The translations under genes and the position numbers were made by a program. From JAOPZW01 sp034664395 (GTDB taxonomy: Bacteria > Actinomycetota > Thermoleophilia > Solirubrobacterales > Solirubrobacteraceae), in NCBI GenBank assembly GCA_034664395.1, contig JAXDHQ010000015.1:1-64000 (forward strand): DNA of 64,000 bases, given 5' to 3'. Every line of letters starts with the position of its first letter. Within the stretch, counting starts at the first letter, position 1. Of this stretch, positions 1 to 8,510 are shown one piece after another. Below the pieces are notes generated by a model. It searched no databases. It was not told the DNA's origin and saw nothing but the letters and a program-made list of their open reading frames with translations.

Positions 1-214
1 CGGCGGCCGAGCTCTGCCGCCTCGCTCACGCCGTGGCCGCGGCGTGCCGGCGCCGGTCGTCGTCGGGGGCATCATCCCCGAGGCCGACGTCGAGCCGCTT
101 CGCATGGCCGGCGTCGCCGCCGTCTACACGCCCAAGGACTTCGATCTCACCCGGATCATGGGCGACATCGTCGCGCTCGTCGCCGAGCGCAACGGGGTCG
201 CGGCACAGGCGTGA
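1..214 (+). CDS. B12-binding C-terminal end of a methylmalonyl-CoA mutase-type enzyme (partial)
   Basis: Only the last ~60 residues of a coenzyme-B12-binding domain are present. The readable frame (codons starting at base 2) contains VVVGGIIPEADVEPLRMAGV followed by an AVYTPKDFDL-like stretch, the conserved end of the Rossmann-like cobalamin domain of acyl-CoA mutases (methylmalonyl-, isobutyryl- or ethylmalonyl-CoA mutase). It stops with a TGA overlapping the GTG start of the adjacent meaB-like chaperone gene, the usual partnership for this enzyme family. The first ~30 bases make better sense in another frame (AAELCRLAH), so a frameshift or base error near 27-32 is likely. Whether this is the stand-alone small subunit or the end of a full-length mutase cannot be seen. 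Confidence 0.8.
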   Translation, partial: GGRALPPRSRRGRGVPAPVVVGGIIPEADVEPLRMAGVAAVYTPKDFDLTRIMGDIVALVAERNGVAAQA

Positions 215-1170
215 CCGGCGCCGGCGCCGAGCTGGGTGCGCGCCTGCGCGAGGGCGATCTGAGCGCCGCGCCGGACGTGCTCAACCTGGTCGAGAACCGC
301 TCCGCCGGCGCGCGCGCGGACGTGGCGGCGCTGCTGCGCGGGGTCTCCCCCGCGGCGCTCGGCGGCGAGGCGCGCGCGCACGTGGTGGGCGTGACCGGCC
401 CGCCGGGCGCGGGCAAGTCGACGCTGCTGTCGGCGCTCGTGCGGGCGTGGCGATCCGGCGGCCGCACCGTGGCCGTGCTCGCGGTCGACCCCTCGTCGCG
501 GCGCTCGGGCGGCGCGCTGCTGGGCGACCGGGCGCGGATCGTCCACGACGCCGACGACGACGGCCTGTTCATCCGCTCGACCGCCGCCGGCGGGCGCCTG
601 GGCGGGCTGGCGCCGGCGACGCGCGCGGCGGCCCACGCGCTGGCGGCGGCGTTCGACGTGGTCGTGGTCGAGACCGTCGGCGTCGGTCAGAGCGAGACCG
701 AGGTGGCCGAGGTGGCCGACACCGTCGCGGTGATCGTGCAGCCCGGCGCGGGCGACGTGCTGCAGTTCCTCAAGGCGGGCATCATGGAGATCCCCGACGT
801 GCTCGTGGTCACCAAGGCCGACCTGGGCGACGTCGCGCTGCGGGCGCGGCGCGACCTCAACGCGGCGCTGCGCTCGCTCGGGTCGCGCTCGACGGCGGTG
901 GTGACGGTGTCGTCGATCGCGCCGGTGGCGGGCATCGACGCGCTGATGGCGGCGCTCGACGAGCACCGCGCGGGGCTGGACGTGGGCGCGCGGCGGCTGG
1001 CGGCACGGCGGGCGAGCGCGCTGGCGGACTTCGCCGCCGAGCACGGCGAGCGCGGCCTGCGCGCGCTGGGCGGCCGGCGGGCGGCCGAGCGGACGCTGGG
1101 CGCGGTGGACCCGGGCGCCGACGTCCCGGCGCTGGTGGCGGCCCTCGAGGCGGAGGCGTCGCGGACGTGA
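211..1170 (+). CDS. meaB: MeaB/ArgK-family GTPase, mutase chaperone
   Basis: This 319-residue G3E-type P-loop GTPase should guard and reload the B12 cofactor of the acyl-CoA mutase encoded just upstream. Visible motifs are the Walker A GPPGAGKST at about residues 62-70, the VDPSSRRSGGALLGDR segment typical of MeaB, the switch-like ETVGVGQSETEVAE, and a TKAD base-recognition motif. Its length matches the family (~320-330). The GTG start overlaps the mutase stop as GTGA, implying translational coupling. The C-terminus is rich in Ala/Arg/Glu and forms the usual helical dimerisation arm. Cytosolic. Family assignment is firm; which mutase it serves depends on the truncated upstream gene. Confidence 0.93.
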   Translation: MTGAGAELGARLREGDLSAAPDVLNLVENRSAGARADVAALLRGVSPAALGGEARAHVVGVTGPPGAGKSTLLSALVRAWRSGGRTVAVLAVDPSSRRSGGALLGDRARIVHDADDDGLFIRSTAAGGRLGGLAPATRAAAHALAAAFDVVVVETVGVGQSETEVAEVADTVAVIVQPGAGDVLQFLKAGIMEIPDVLVVTKADLGDVALRARRDLNAALRSLGSRSTAVVTVSSIAPVAGIDALMAALDEHRAGLDVGARRLAARRASALADFAAEHGERGLRALGGRRAAERTLGAVDPGADVPALVAALEAEASRT

Positions 1171-1325
1171 GGCGCGGGATCGACCTCCTGCTGCTGCTGG
1201 CCGCGTTCGCCTCGGCGACCGCGGTGGCGGAGCTGCTCGGCGCTCGGGACCTCGGGACGGCGCTGACGTTCGGGCAGCTCGCGTTCGCGGCGGCGCTGGT
1301 GTGGGTGCTGCTGCGGCGTCGGTAG
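1167..1325 (+). CDS. 52-residue putative membrane protein
   Basis: A short frame starts at a GTG overlapping the meaB stop (GTGA) and encodes a basic N-terminus (VRRGID), a hydrophobic helix LLLLLAAFASATAVAELL, a short polar turn, a second hydrophobic helix LAFAAALVWVLL, and a positively charged RRR end. This reads as a two-helix inner-membrane mini-protein. The coupled start and charge pattern support real translation, but I recognise no family. It could be a small accessory protein of the mutase operon or simply an uncharacterised hydrophobic peptide. Confidence 0.45.
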   Translation: MRRGIDLLLLLAAFASATAVAELLGARDLGTALTFGQLAFAAALVWVLLRRR

Positions 1326-1362
1326 GTTCGCGCGGCCCCGCAGGCCGGCTCGACGTGCAGGG

Positions 1363-1368
1363 TAGGCT
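1363..1368 (+). promoter_or_regulatory. -10 box of a probable leaderless moaA transcript
   Basis: TAGGCT ends 7 nt before the moaA ATG, with no Shine-Dalgarno sequence between. Transcription would begin at or next to the start codon. The same TAGGCTTG string occurs at the same distance before the gene at 63155. Confidence 0.55.
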
Positions 1369-1375
1369 TGACGCA

Positions 1376-2365
1376 ATGGCCATCGATCCTCTCGTCGACG
1401 GACACGGCCGGCGGATCGCGGATCTGCGGGTCTCGGTCACCGACCGGTGCAACTTCCGCTGCCAGTACTGCATGCCGGCCGAGGGGCTGCCGTGGCTCGA
1501 GCGCGAGGCGGTCCTGCACTTCGAGGAGATCGAGCGCCTGGTGACCGTCATGGCGCGCATGGGCGTCACCGACCTGCGCCTCACCGGCGGCGAGCCGCTC
1601 GTGCGCCGGGACTTCCCCAAGCTCGTCTCGATGCTGTCGCCGCTGGTCGACGACCTCAGCGTCACCACCAACGGCTTCCTGCTCGAACGCGACGCCGAGG
1701 CGCTCGTGCGTGCCGGCGTCACGCGCTTCAACGTCTCGATCGACTCGCTCCAGCGCGACCGCTTCTTCGAGATGACGCGCCGCGACGCGCTCCCGCGGGT
1801 GCTGCGCGGCATCGAGGTCCTCGCCGGCTTTCCCGAGGCGCACCCGATCAAGATCAACGCGGTGGCGATGCGCGGCTTCACCGAGGACGAGGTCCTCCCG
1901 TTCGCGCGCTTCGCTCGCACGCACCCCTACGAGGTGCGCTTCATCGAGTTCATGCCGCTCGACGCCGACCACGCGTGGACGCCGGACAGCGTCCTCAGCG
2001 GCGACGAGATCCGCGCGATCATCGAGGAGCGCTACCCGCTCGAGGCCCAGCCCCGCGAGGCCCACAGCACGGCCCGCGTCTACCGCTTCGCCGACAGCCT
2101 TGGATCGATCGGGTTCATCAACCCGGTCTCCGAGCCGTTCTGCGGCGACTGCAACCGCATCCGCCTGACCGCCGACGGCAAGCTGCGCACCTGCCTGTTC
2201 TCGCTCAACGAGACCGACCTGCGCGCGCCTCTGCGCGCCGGCGCGAGCGACGCCGACATCGAGCTGATCATCCGCGAGGCCGTGTGGCGCAAGGAGCTCA
2301 AGCACCACGTCAACGAGCCTGGCTTCGTCCAGCCGATGCGGACGATGAGCGCGATCGGCGGCTAG
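1376..2365 (+). CDS. moaA: GTP 3',8-cyclase MoaA, molybdenum cofactor synthesis
   Basis: A radical-SAM enzyme of 329 residues that makes the first pterin intermediate of molybdenum cofactor from GTP. The N-terminal radical-SAM cluster motif CNFRCQYCMP lies at about residues 24-33, followed by LRLTGGEPLVRRDF. The C-terminal cluster motif CGDCNRIRLTADGKLRTC supplies the cysteines that hold the second [4Fe-4S] cluster, and the protein ends in the conserved Gly-Gly tail (SAIGG). I chose ATG 1376 because the reading frame upstream carries no homology and a -10 box sits just before it. The stop overlaps that of mobA on the other strand (CTAG), so the two cofactor genes are convergent. Confidence 0.96.
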   Translation: MAIDPLVDGHGRRIADLRVSVTDRCNFRCQYCMPAEGLPWLEREAVLHFEEIERLVTVMARMGVTDLRLTGGEPLVRRDFPKLVSMLSPLVDDLSVTTNGFLLERDAEALVRAGVTRFNVSIDSLQRDRFFEMTRRDALPRVLRGIEVLAGFPEAHPIKINAVAMRGFTEDEVLPFARFARTHPYEVRFIEFMPLDADHAWTPDSVLSGDEIRAIIEERYPLEAQPREAHSTARVYRFADSLGSIGFINPVSEPFCGDCNRIRLTADGKLRTCLFSLNETDLRAPLRAGASDADIELIIREAVWRKELKHHVNEPGFVQPMRTMSAIGG

Positions 2366-2964
2366 ACCGGACGGCTCGGCGCGGGACGCCCGGCGAGCAG
2401 CGCCGAGGCGTGCAGCAGGTCCTCGGGCCGGTTGACGTTCAGGAACGGGTCGTCCTCGGGCCAGTCGAGGATCCGCGGGTGCAGCGCCTCGACCGCCTCG
2501 GTCACGGACATGCTGGGATCGAAGCCGGCGAGCGCCGCCAGCGCCGCCGGCTCGTAGCGGGCGCACAGCGGCTGCAGCCGGCCCGCCGCGAACGGCACCA
2601 CCGCCGCCGCGCCGCGGGGGCGCTCGCGCGCGAGGGCCTCCAGCAGCTCGCGCGTCAGCAGCGGCATGTCGCCGGCGACGACGATCACCGGGCCCGGCTC
2701 GGCGCCGCGCAGCGCCCGCACGACGCCGGTCAGCGGGTGCCGGGGCTCGTCGTCCTCGAGCCAGATGGGGACGTCGTCCTCCAGGTGCGGCAGCGCCGTG
2801 GCGCGCTTGGCCACGACCGCGGTCTGGCCCAGGGCCGCGCGCACCGCGGCCACCGGGTACTGCAGCAGCGGCCGGCCGTCGAGCTCGACGGTGGCCTTGT
2901 CGCCACCGATCCGCCGGCCCTCCCCGCCGGCCAGCACCGCCCCGATCGTCCGGCGACCGACCAC
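2362..2964 (-). CDS. mobA: Molybdenum cofactor guanylyltransferase MobA
   Basis: A 200-residue nucleotidyltransferase that attaches GMP to molybdopterin. The N-terminal signature AVLAGGEGRRIGGDKA is the GTP-binding loop, followed by the LDGRPLLQ segment; VVAGDMPLLTRELLEAL is the metal-binding GDMP motif. The length is normal. The start is a GTG. It runs toward moaA and overlaps its stop codon. A 19-codon frame (2969-3028, same strand) ends just before the start and might be a leader, but nothing supports its translation. Confidence 0.93.
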   Translation of the reverse strand: MVGRRTIGAVLAGGEGRRIGGDKATVELDGRPLLQYPVAAVRAALGQTAVVAKRATALPHLEDDVPIWLEDDEPRHPLTGVVRALRGAEPGPVIVVAGDMPLLTRELLEALARERPRGAAAVVPFAAGRLQPLCARYEPAALAALAGFDPSMSVTEAVEALHPRILDWPEDDPFLNVNRPEDLLHASALLAGRPAPSRPV

Positions 2965-3039
2965 GCGCTCAGATCACCCGCGATCCGAGCCGCTCGACGT
3001 CAGCCGCGTGCACGACGCTCTCGGCCATCACGCGCAGCC

Positions 3040-3045
3040 TATGCT
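3040..3045 (+). promoter_or_regulatory. -10 box for the gene at 3053, leaderless
   Basis: TATGCT lies 7 nt before the ATG at 3053 with no ribosome-binding site. The in-frame ATG at 3041 lies inside this box, which argues for the downstream start. Confidence 0.5.
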
Positions 3046-3052
3046 GTGCGGG

Positions 3053-3616
3053 ATGGAGTCCGTGGAAACCAAGGCCTGGTTGCGCTGCTACCGCTGCTGG
3101 TCGACCGACCTGGAGGTCCAGGTCCACTACGAGGGCATCCACAAGATCGACCCCGAGAGCGGCGAGCGCGGCGAGGTCGTCGACGAGCTCCAGGAGGCCG
3201 TCGTGCAGTGCCTGGACTGCATGCACGACCAGCCCCACCTGGGCTTCCGCGACGGCCGCGTGGAGCCGATCGAGGACCGCTGGGAGCGCATGATCGCCGG
3301 CACCCCGTGGGTCGCCTCCTGCACGGTGACCGTCGACGCCGACGAGGTCGAGACGTGCTCGGGCCCCGAGGCGGGCGATGCGCTCAGCTACGCGGCGTTC
3401 GGCGACCACGGCACCCGCGAGTTCTTCACCCACGTGCGCTTCCACAAGCACGACGACGACGCGACGATCACCGTCCACCTGCTGGTCGAGCTCTACGCCC
3501 GCTCGATGGAAGAGGCGTCCGACGTGCTCGAGGAGGCCGCGCGCGGGCGCCTGGCCCTGACCTCGCTCGCCGAGGAGTCGCGGCCCCCCGCCGCCACCGG
3601 CGAGGACCCGCACTAG
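3053..3616 (+). CDS. Hypothetical protein with N-terminal CxxC pairs
   Basis: A 187-residue protein of unknown function. It begins with CYRC (residues ~12-15) and has CLDC about 40 residues later, a spacing that fits a zinc-ribbon or rubredoxin-like metal knuckle. The rest is acidic, with alternating beta-strand-like segments (ASCTVTVDADEV, ATITVHLLVELYA) and an acidic, proline-rich tail. No membrane segment or signal peptide. It is monocistronic, with a leaderless-type promoter, and converges on the glutamate dehydrogenase gene with a 4-nt CTAG overlap. I do not recognise a named family. Confidence 0.7.
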   Translation: MESVETKAWLRCYRCWSTDLEVQVHYEGIHKIDPESGERGEVVDELQEAVVQCLDCMHDQPHLGFRDGRVEPIEDRWERMIAGTPWVASCTVTVDADEVETCSGPEAGDALSYAAFGDHGTREFFTHVRFHKHDDDATITVHLLVELYARSMEEASDVLEEAARGRLALTSLAEESRPPAATGEDPH

Positions 3617-6600
3617 CCCGCCAGCGTCCGGAGCTGGCGGACCATCAGGGTCAGCCCGGCCAGGTCGGCGCCGCCCTCCACCGCCAGCGTCCGCGCCAAA
3701 CTCTCCAGCCGCCGGATCGCCTCGCCGTGCGCCTCGACGAACCGGTCAACGGCCTCCTCCACGGGCACGTCCGGCGCGTCCTGGAGCGCGCGCTGGGCCA
3801 GGTCGCGGCGCGCGCGCCACAGGTCGTCGCGCAGCGCCTGCAGCGCCCACCGCTGGGTGCGCGTGCTCACCGGCAGCTCGCTGAGGTGCTGCTCGACCCA
3901 GGCGAGCGCGACGCGCTCCTCCAGCAGCGAGAAGGCGCGGCCGACGTCCTCGACCGAGCGCCCGACCGCCTGGGCGGCGGCGATGACGTCGGGCGCGTGG
4001 GCGAGCGCCGCCAGGTAGGCGTGCGATCGCGCGATCGCCTCGGGCACGCCGCGCTCGACCAGCGCCGCCGCGTCGCGCTCGCGCCGCTCGCGCGCCGCGT
4101 CGGTGCCGAGCTCGGGCAGGACGGTGGCCAGCCGCCCGGCGCCCTCGCGCGCGGTCGCGATCGCGGTGCCGAGGTCGGCGCCGGGCGCGTTGGCCAGGTA
4201 CCAGCGCGCGGTCGCCTCGACGAGGTCGTCGACGCCGGCCATGAGCGTCCACTGCGCCTCGCGGTCGACGCGGCCCTGCAGCCCCTCGATCGCCGCCCAG
4301 CGCTCGTGCGCGCCGATGGCGTCGCGGGCCACGCGGTACGCGCGCACCACGTCGGCCGGCTCGACGCCGTGCTCGGCCACCAGCCGCGACACGAACGTCG
4401 GGCCCAGCGCGTCGACGACGTGGTTGGCCACGATCGTCGCCACCAGCTCGCGGCGCAGCGGGTGCTCGGCCAGCAGGTCGCCGAAGCGCTCGACCACCGG
4501 CGGCGGGAAGTAGTCGCGCAGGTCGCGGTCGAGGTAGGGGTCGTCGGGCACCGACGATCGCAGCAGCGCGCCGATGAGGCTGCGCTTGGCGTAGGCGAGC
4601 AGCACGGCCAGCTCCGGACGCTCGAGCCCGCGCCCGGCGCGCCGGCGCTCGGCCATCTCCTCGGTCGAGGGCAGGAACTCGTTCTCGCGCCGCAGCAGCC
4701 CCTCGGCCTCGAGCGCGCTCATGAGGTCCTCGTAGGCGAACATGCGCGCGGCCGACCCCGGCACCTCCTGGGCGAGGATCTGGGCCTGCAGGAACGAGTC
4801 GTAGAGCACGTGCGCGGCGACGTCGTCGGTCACGTCGGCCAGCAGCGTGTCGCGCTCGTCGCCGGTGAGCTCGCCGCGGCGCACCGCGAGGTCGAGCAGG
4901 ACCTTGAGGTTCACCTCGTGGTCGGAGCAGTCGACGCCGGCCGAGTTGTCGATGAAGTCGGCGTTGATCAGGCCGCCTTCGCGGGCGAGCTCGATCCGCG
5001 CGCGCTGGGTGAAGCCGAGGTTGCCGCCCTCGGCGACCACGCGGCAATGAAGGTCGGACGCGTCGACGCGGATGGCGTCGCTCGAGCGGTCCAGCGCGTC
5101 GGCGTCGGTCTCGGTCGACGCCTTGACGACGGTGCCGATGCCGCCGTTCCAGAGCACGTCGACCGGCGCGCGCAGGATCGCGCGGATGACGTCGGTCGGC
5201 GCCAGGACCTCGTCCTCGATCCCCAGCGCCGCGCGCGCCTGCTCGGAGAGCTCGATGCGCTTGGCGCTGCGCGGCCAGACGCCGCCGCCGGCCGAGATCG
5301 CGTCGCGGTCGTAGTCGTCCCACGACGAGGCGGGGAGCTCGAACAGCCGCCGGCGCTCGGCGAAGCTCCGCGCCGCGTCGGGATCGGGGTCGATGAAGAT
5401 GTGGCGGTGGTCGTAGGCGGCGACCAGGCGGATGCGGTCGCTGAGCAGCATCCCGTTGCCGAACACGTCGCCGGACATGTCGCCGATGCCCACCGCGGTG
5501 AACTCGTCCACGGCCGGGTCGAGGTCGAGCTCGCGGAAGTGGCGCTTGAGCGACTCCCACGCGCCGCGCGCGGTGATGCCCAGCGCCTTGTGGTCGTAGC
5601 CCTTCGAGCCGCCCGAGGCGAACGCGTCGCCGAGCCAGAAGCCGTACCGCGCGGCGATCCGGTTGGCGGCGTCGGAGAACGTTGCCGTCCCCTTGTCGGC
5701 CGCGACGACGAGGTAGGTGTCGTCGTCGTCGAGCACGCGCACGCCCTCGGGGTGGACGACCTCGCCGTCGACGAGGTTGTCGGTGACGTCGAGCAGCCCG
5801 CTGATGTAGGTGACGTACCCGCGCTCGACCTCGGCCTTCAGCCTCGCCGGGTCCTCGGGCCGGCGGCGCAGGTAGAAGCCGCCCTTGGCGCCCTCGGGGA
5901 CGATGACCGCGTTCTTCGTCATCTGCGCGCGCATGAGGCCGAAGACCTCGGTGCGGTAGTCCATGCGATCCGACCAGCGGATGCCGCCGCGCGCGATCCG
6001 CCCGCCGCGCAGGTGGATCCCCTCGACCTCGGGCGCGTAGACGTAGATCTCGAACAGCGGCGGCGGCTGCGGGATCGCCGGTACCTCGGCCGAGCGCAGC
6101 TTGAAGGCGATCGAGCGGCGGCCGCGGCGGTAGAGGTTCGTGCGGACGGTCGCGTCGATCATCCCGAGCTGGTTGCGCAGGATGCGGTCGTGGTCGAGCG
6201 ACGGCACGGCCTCGAGGTCGACGAGGATGTCCTCGCGCAGCGCCGCCTCGGCCTCCTCGTCGTGCGCCACCGACGGGTCGAAGCGCAGCTCGAACAGCCG
6301 GATGAGCTTGGCCGTGATGTGCGGGTTGGCCGCGATTACGTCGTTCTGGTAGCCCTCGGTGAAGCGCGAGCCGATGCGCTGACGGTAGGAGCGGTAGGCG
6401 CGCAGGATCGCCACGCGCCGCCAGTCCAGGCCGCCGCTGACGACCAGGCGGTTCAGCGAGTCCGACTCGGCCTCGCCGCGCCAGACGGCGGCGATGCACT
6501 CCGCCACGCGCTCGCCGCACTCGTCGAGGTCGAGCGGCAGGTCGGTCGGCCCCAGCACGCCGAAGTCCTGCAGCCACGTCTCGCCGTCGCCGCCGAGCAG

Positions 6601-8358
6601 GCGCGTCGGGCGCTCCTCGACCACCCGCAGCCCCAGGTGCTCGAGCAGCGGCATCGCCTGCGACAGCTCGACCTTGCCGCCGATCCGGTAGAGCCCGATG
6701 CGCGTCAGCCCGCCGGGCTCGTTGCGCAGGCCGACGCGGAACGGCTCGCCCGAGGTGAACAGCCGCTCGAAGCACTCGACGTCGGCCGCGGCCGCCGCCG
6801 GCTCGACCGCCGCCTTGTAGGACTCGGGCAGTCGCCGGCACCAGCGCTTGGCCAGGACCCGGCCGCGCTCCTCCCCGTGCCGCGCGACGAGCGCCTCGCG
6901 GGCCCGGTCGTCCCAGGTTCGGGCCAGGTCGAGGACCTCGGCCTCCAGGGCGCGGAAGGCGACGTCGGGCAGGCCCCCCTCGGGCCGGTGCACGGTGAAG
7001 TGCACGCGGACGTGGTCCTCCTCCCCCAGCACCTCGTGGGCCGCGACCGAGCGCGCGTCGAAGCGGGCGGCCAGCAGTGCGCGCAGGCGCTCGAGCAGCG
7101 CGGCGTCGTAGCGCGCCTTGGGCAGGGCGAGGATGATCGACGCCGAGCGCCCGTCGGCGTCGCGGCGGCCCAGCAGCCGGCCCTGCTCGGCCGGCAGCCC
7201 CAGCAGCGCCACGACCGCGCGGCGCAGGTCCTCGACCGGCGCCACGAACAGCTCGTCCTTGGGGAACGAGTCGAAGAGCGAGACCGCCGCCTTGTAGTCG
7301 TGCGAGCCCTCGATCAGGTCCTCCGCCGCCACGATCTGCCGCAGCTTGCGATGCAGGACCGGCGTCGCCGACGCCGGCTCGGCGTAGGCCTTGGTCGTGA
7401 ACAGGCCGATCATCCGCGACTCGCCGACGACGCGGCCGTCCGCGTCCACGCGGCGGATGCCGACGTAGTCCATCCGCGCGCGACGGTGCACGGGCGACAG
7501 GCGGTTCGTCCGCGAGATCAGCAGCAGGTCGCCGACCTGCACGCGCTTGCGCAGTCCGGCCTCGAGCTCGGCCAGCGCGACCGGCTTGGCGTAGGCCGAG
7601 CGGCCCTCCTCCGAGAGCAGCCCCAGCCCCGAGCCCGCCACGACCCCCAGCGCGTCGTCGCGCAGGTCGTACTGGCGGGCGCCGAGGAGGATGAAGTTGT
7701 CGGCGCGCAGCCAGTCCAGGAAGGCGACGACCTCCTCGATCTCGTCCTCGTCGTAGCGCTCGGCCGCGGCGCGGGCGACGTCGGCCATGGCGTCGATGCG
7801 CGCGCGCATGGCGTCGAAGTCGCGCACGACGCGGCGCACGTCGGCGAGCACCGCGCGCACCGCGTCCTCGAGGTCGGCGAGCTCCTCGGGCGACAGCCTC
7901 CGGTCGAGCTCGAAGTGCATGACCGACTCGGTCGCGGTCGCGCCGCCGGGGTGCAGCACCCGGGCGATGCCGCCGTCGGGGCCGCGCTCGGTGCCGACGA
8001 TCGGGTGCAGCACGCGGACGATGCCCAGGCCGCGGGCCTGCAGCTCGGCGGTGACGGAGTCGACGAGGAACGGCAGGTCCGCGGTGTTGGTCTCCAGCAC
8101 CGAGCCGGCGGTGCGATAGCCGTGCTCGGCCGCGGTCGGGTTGATCGCCCGCACCGCCATCGGCGCCCCGTCGCGCGACGCGGCGAGCTCGAAGGCGCCC
8201 AGCAGCTCGTGGAAGAGCGCCTCGGCGTCGGGCGCGGCGTCGCCGTCGTCGGCGGTCCCGGCTGAGCGCCGGCGCAGGTAGGCGCGGGCAAACTCCAGCA
8301 CGGCCTCGGCCCGCTCCGGCGGCAGCCGCTCTGAGACGAGCTGCTCGACGTCCGTCAC
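3613..8358 (-). CDS. gdh: Large NAD-specific glutamate dehydrogenase
   Basis: A giant (~1581 residues) NAD-dependent glutamate dehydrogenase that oxidatively deaminates glutamate to 2-oxoglutarate and ammonia; it belongs to the class with ~1600-residue subunits first studied in Streptomyces and Pseudomonas. The long N-terminal half holds ACT-like regulatory segments; the catalytic part starts near residue 820 with EGAKGGFYLRRRPEDP, then DVTDNLVDGEVVHPEG, the nucleotide-binding AVGIGDMSGDVFGNGMLLS, and VDVLWNGGIGT. GTG 8358 (VTDVEQLV) gives the expected N-terminus; ATG 8394 would add 12 residues of no clear homology. It is alone in its transcription unit. It would deliver 2-oxoglutarate, which is relevant to the transhydrogenase at 50.4 kb. 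Product is certain, start less so. Confidence 0.95.
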   Translation of the reverse strand: MTDVEQLVSERLPPERAEAVLEFARAYLRRRSAGTADDGDAAPDAEALFHELLGAFELAASRDGAPMAVRAINPTAAEHGYRTAGSVLETNTADLPFLVDSVTAELQARGLGIVRVLHPIVGTERGPDGGIARVLHPGGATATESVMHFELDRRLSPEELADLEDAVRAVLADVRRVVRDFDAMRARIDAMADVARAAAERYDEDEIEEVVAFLDWLRADNFILLGARQYDLRDDALGVVAGSGLGLLSEEGRSAYAKPVALAELEAGLRKRVQVGDLLLISRTNRLSPVHRRARMDYVGIRRVDADGRVVGESRMIGLFTTKAYAEPASATPVLHRKLRQIVAAEDLIEGSHDYKAAVSLFDSFPKDELFVAPVEDLRRAVVALLGLPAEQGRLLGRRDADGRSASIILALPKARYDAALLERLRALLAARFDARSVAAHEVLGEEDHVRVHFTVHRPEGGLPDVAFRALEAEVLDLARTWDDRAREALVARHGEERGRVLAKRWCRRLPESYKAAVEPAAAAADVECFERLFTSGEPFRVGLRNEPGGLTRIGLYRIGGKVELSQAMPLLEHLGLRVVEERPTRLLGGDGETWLQDFGVLGPTDLPLDLDECGERVAECIAAVWRGEAESDSLNRLVVSGGLDWRRVAILRAYRSYRQRIGSRFTEGYQNDVIAANPHITAKLIRLFELRFDPSVAHDEEAEAALREDILVDLEAVPSLDHDRILRNQLGMIDATVRTNLYRRGRRSIAFKLRSAEVPAIPQPPPLFEIYVYAPEVEGIHLRGGRIARGGIRWSDRMDYRTEVFGLMRAQMTKNAVIVPEGAKGGFYLRRRPEDPARLKAEVERGYVTYISGLLDVTDNLVDGEVVHPEGVRVLDDDDTYLVVAADKGTATFSDAANRIAARYGFWLGDAFASGGSKGYDHKALGITARGAWESLKRHFRELDLDPAVDEFTAVGIGDMSGDVFGNGMLLSDRIRLVAAYDHRHIFIDPDPDAARSFAERRRLFELPASSWDDYDRDAISAGGGVWPRSAKRIELSEQARAALGIEDEVLAPTDVIRAILRAPVDVLWNGGIGTVVKASTETDADALDRSSDAIRVDASDLHCRVVAEGGNLGFTQRARIELAREGGLINADFIDNSAGVDCSDHEVNLKVLLDLAVRRGELTGDERDTLLADVTDDVAAHVLYDSFLQAQILAQEVPGSAARMFAYEDLMSALEAEGLLRRENEFLPSTEEMAERRRAGRGLERPELAVLLAYAKRSLIGALLRSSVPDDPYLDRDLRDYFPPPVVERFGDLLAEHPLRRELVATIVANHVVDALGPTFVSRLVAEHGVEPADVVRAYRVARDAIGAHERWAAIEGLQGRVDREAQWTLMAGVDDLVEATARWYLANAPGADLGTAIATAREGAGRLATVLPELGTDAARERRERDAAALVERGVPEAIARSHAYLAALAHAPDVIAAAQAVGRSVEDVGRAFSLLEERVALAWVEQHLSELPVSTRTQRWALQALRDDLWRARRDLAQRALQDAPDVPVEEAVDRFVEAHGEAIRRLESLARTLAVEGGADLAGLTLMVRQLRTLAG

Positions 8359-8510
8359 GCAGCCATCATGGCGCTCCCGGGGGGCGGTTGTCATCCGAGT
8401 TGGGGTTTGTCGGGCCGTCTGCAACGTGGCGTGCCGGCGGCGGGCGTGGCGGCGCCGTGCGCGGGCGGCCCCGGGGCGGCCTGCCGCGAGCGCTCGGCGG
8501 AACCGCGCGG

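Noticed and set aside
2969..3028. 19-codon frame (MAESVVHAADVERLGSRVI) just upstream of mobA on its strand.
   Set aside because: It has no ribosome-binding site or recognisable similarity; a leader peptide role would be speculation.
1447..8265. Very long open frame on the plus strand across the glutamate dehydrogenase gene, with low-complexity Arg/Ala/Gly/Asp-rich translation.
   Set aside because: It is the antisense shadow of a high-GC gene; the minus strand encodes a complete, motif-rich enzyme.
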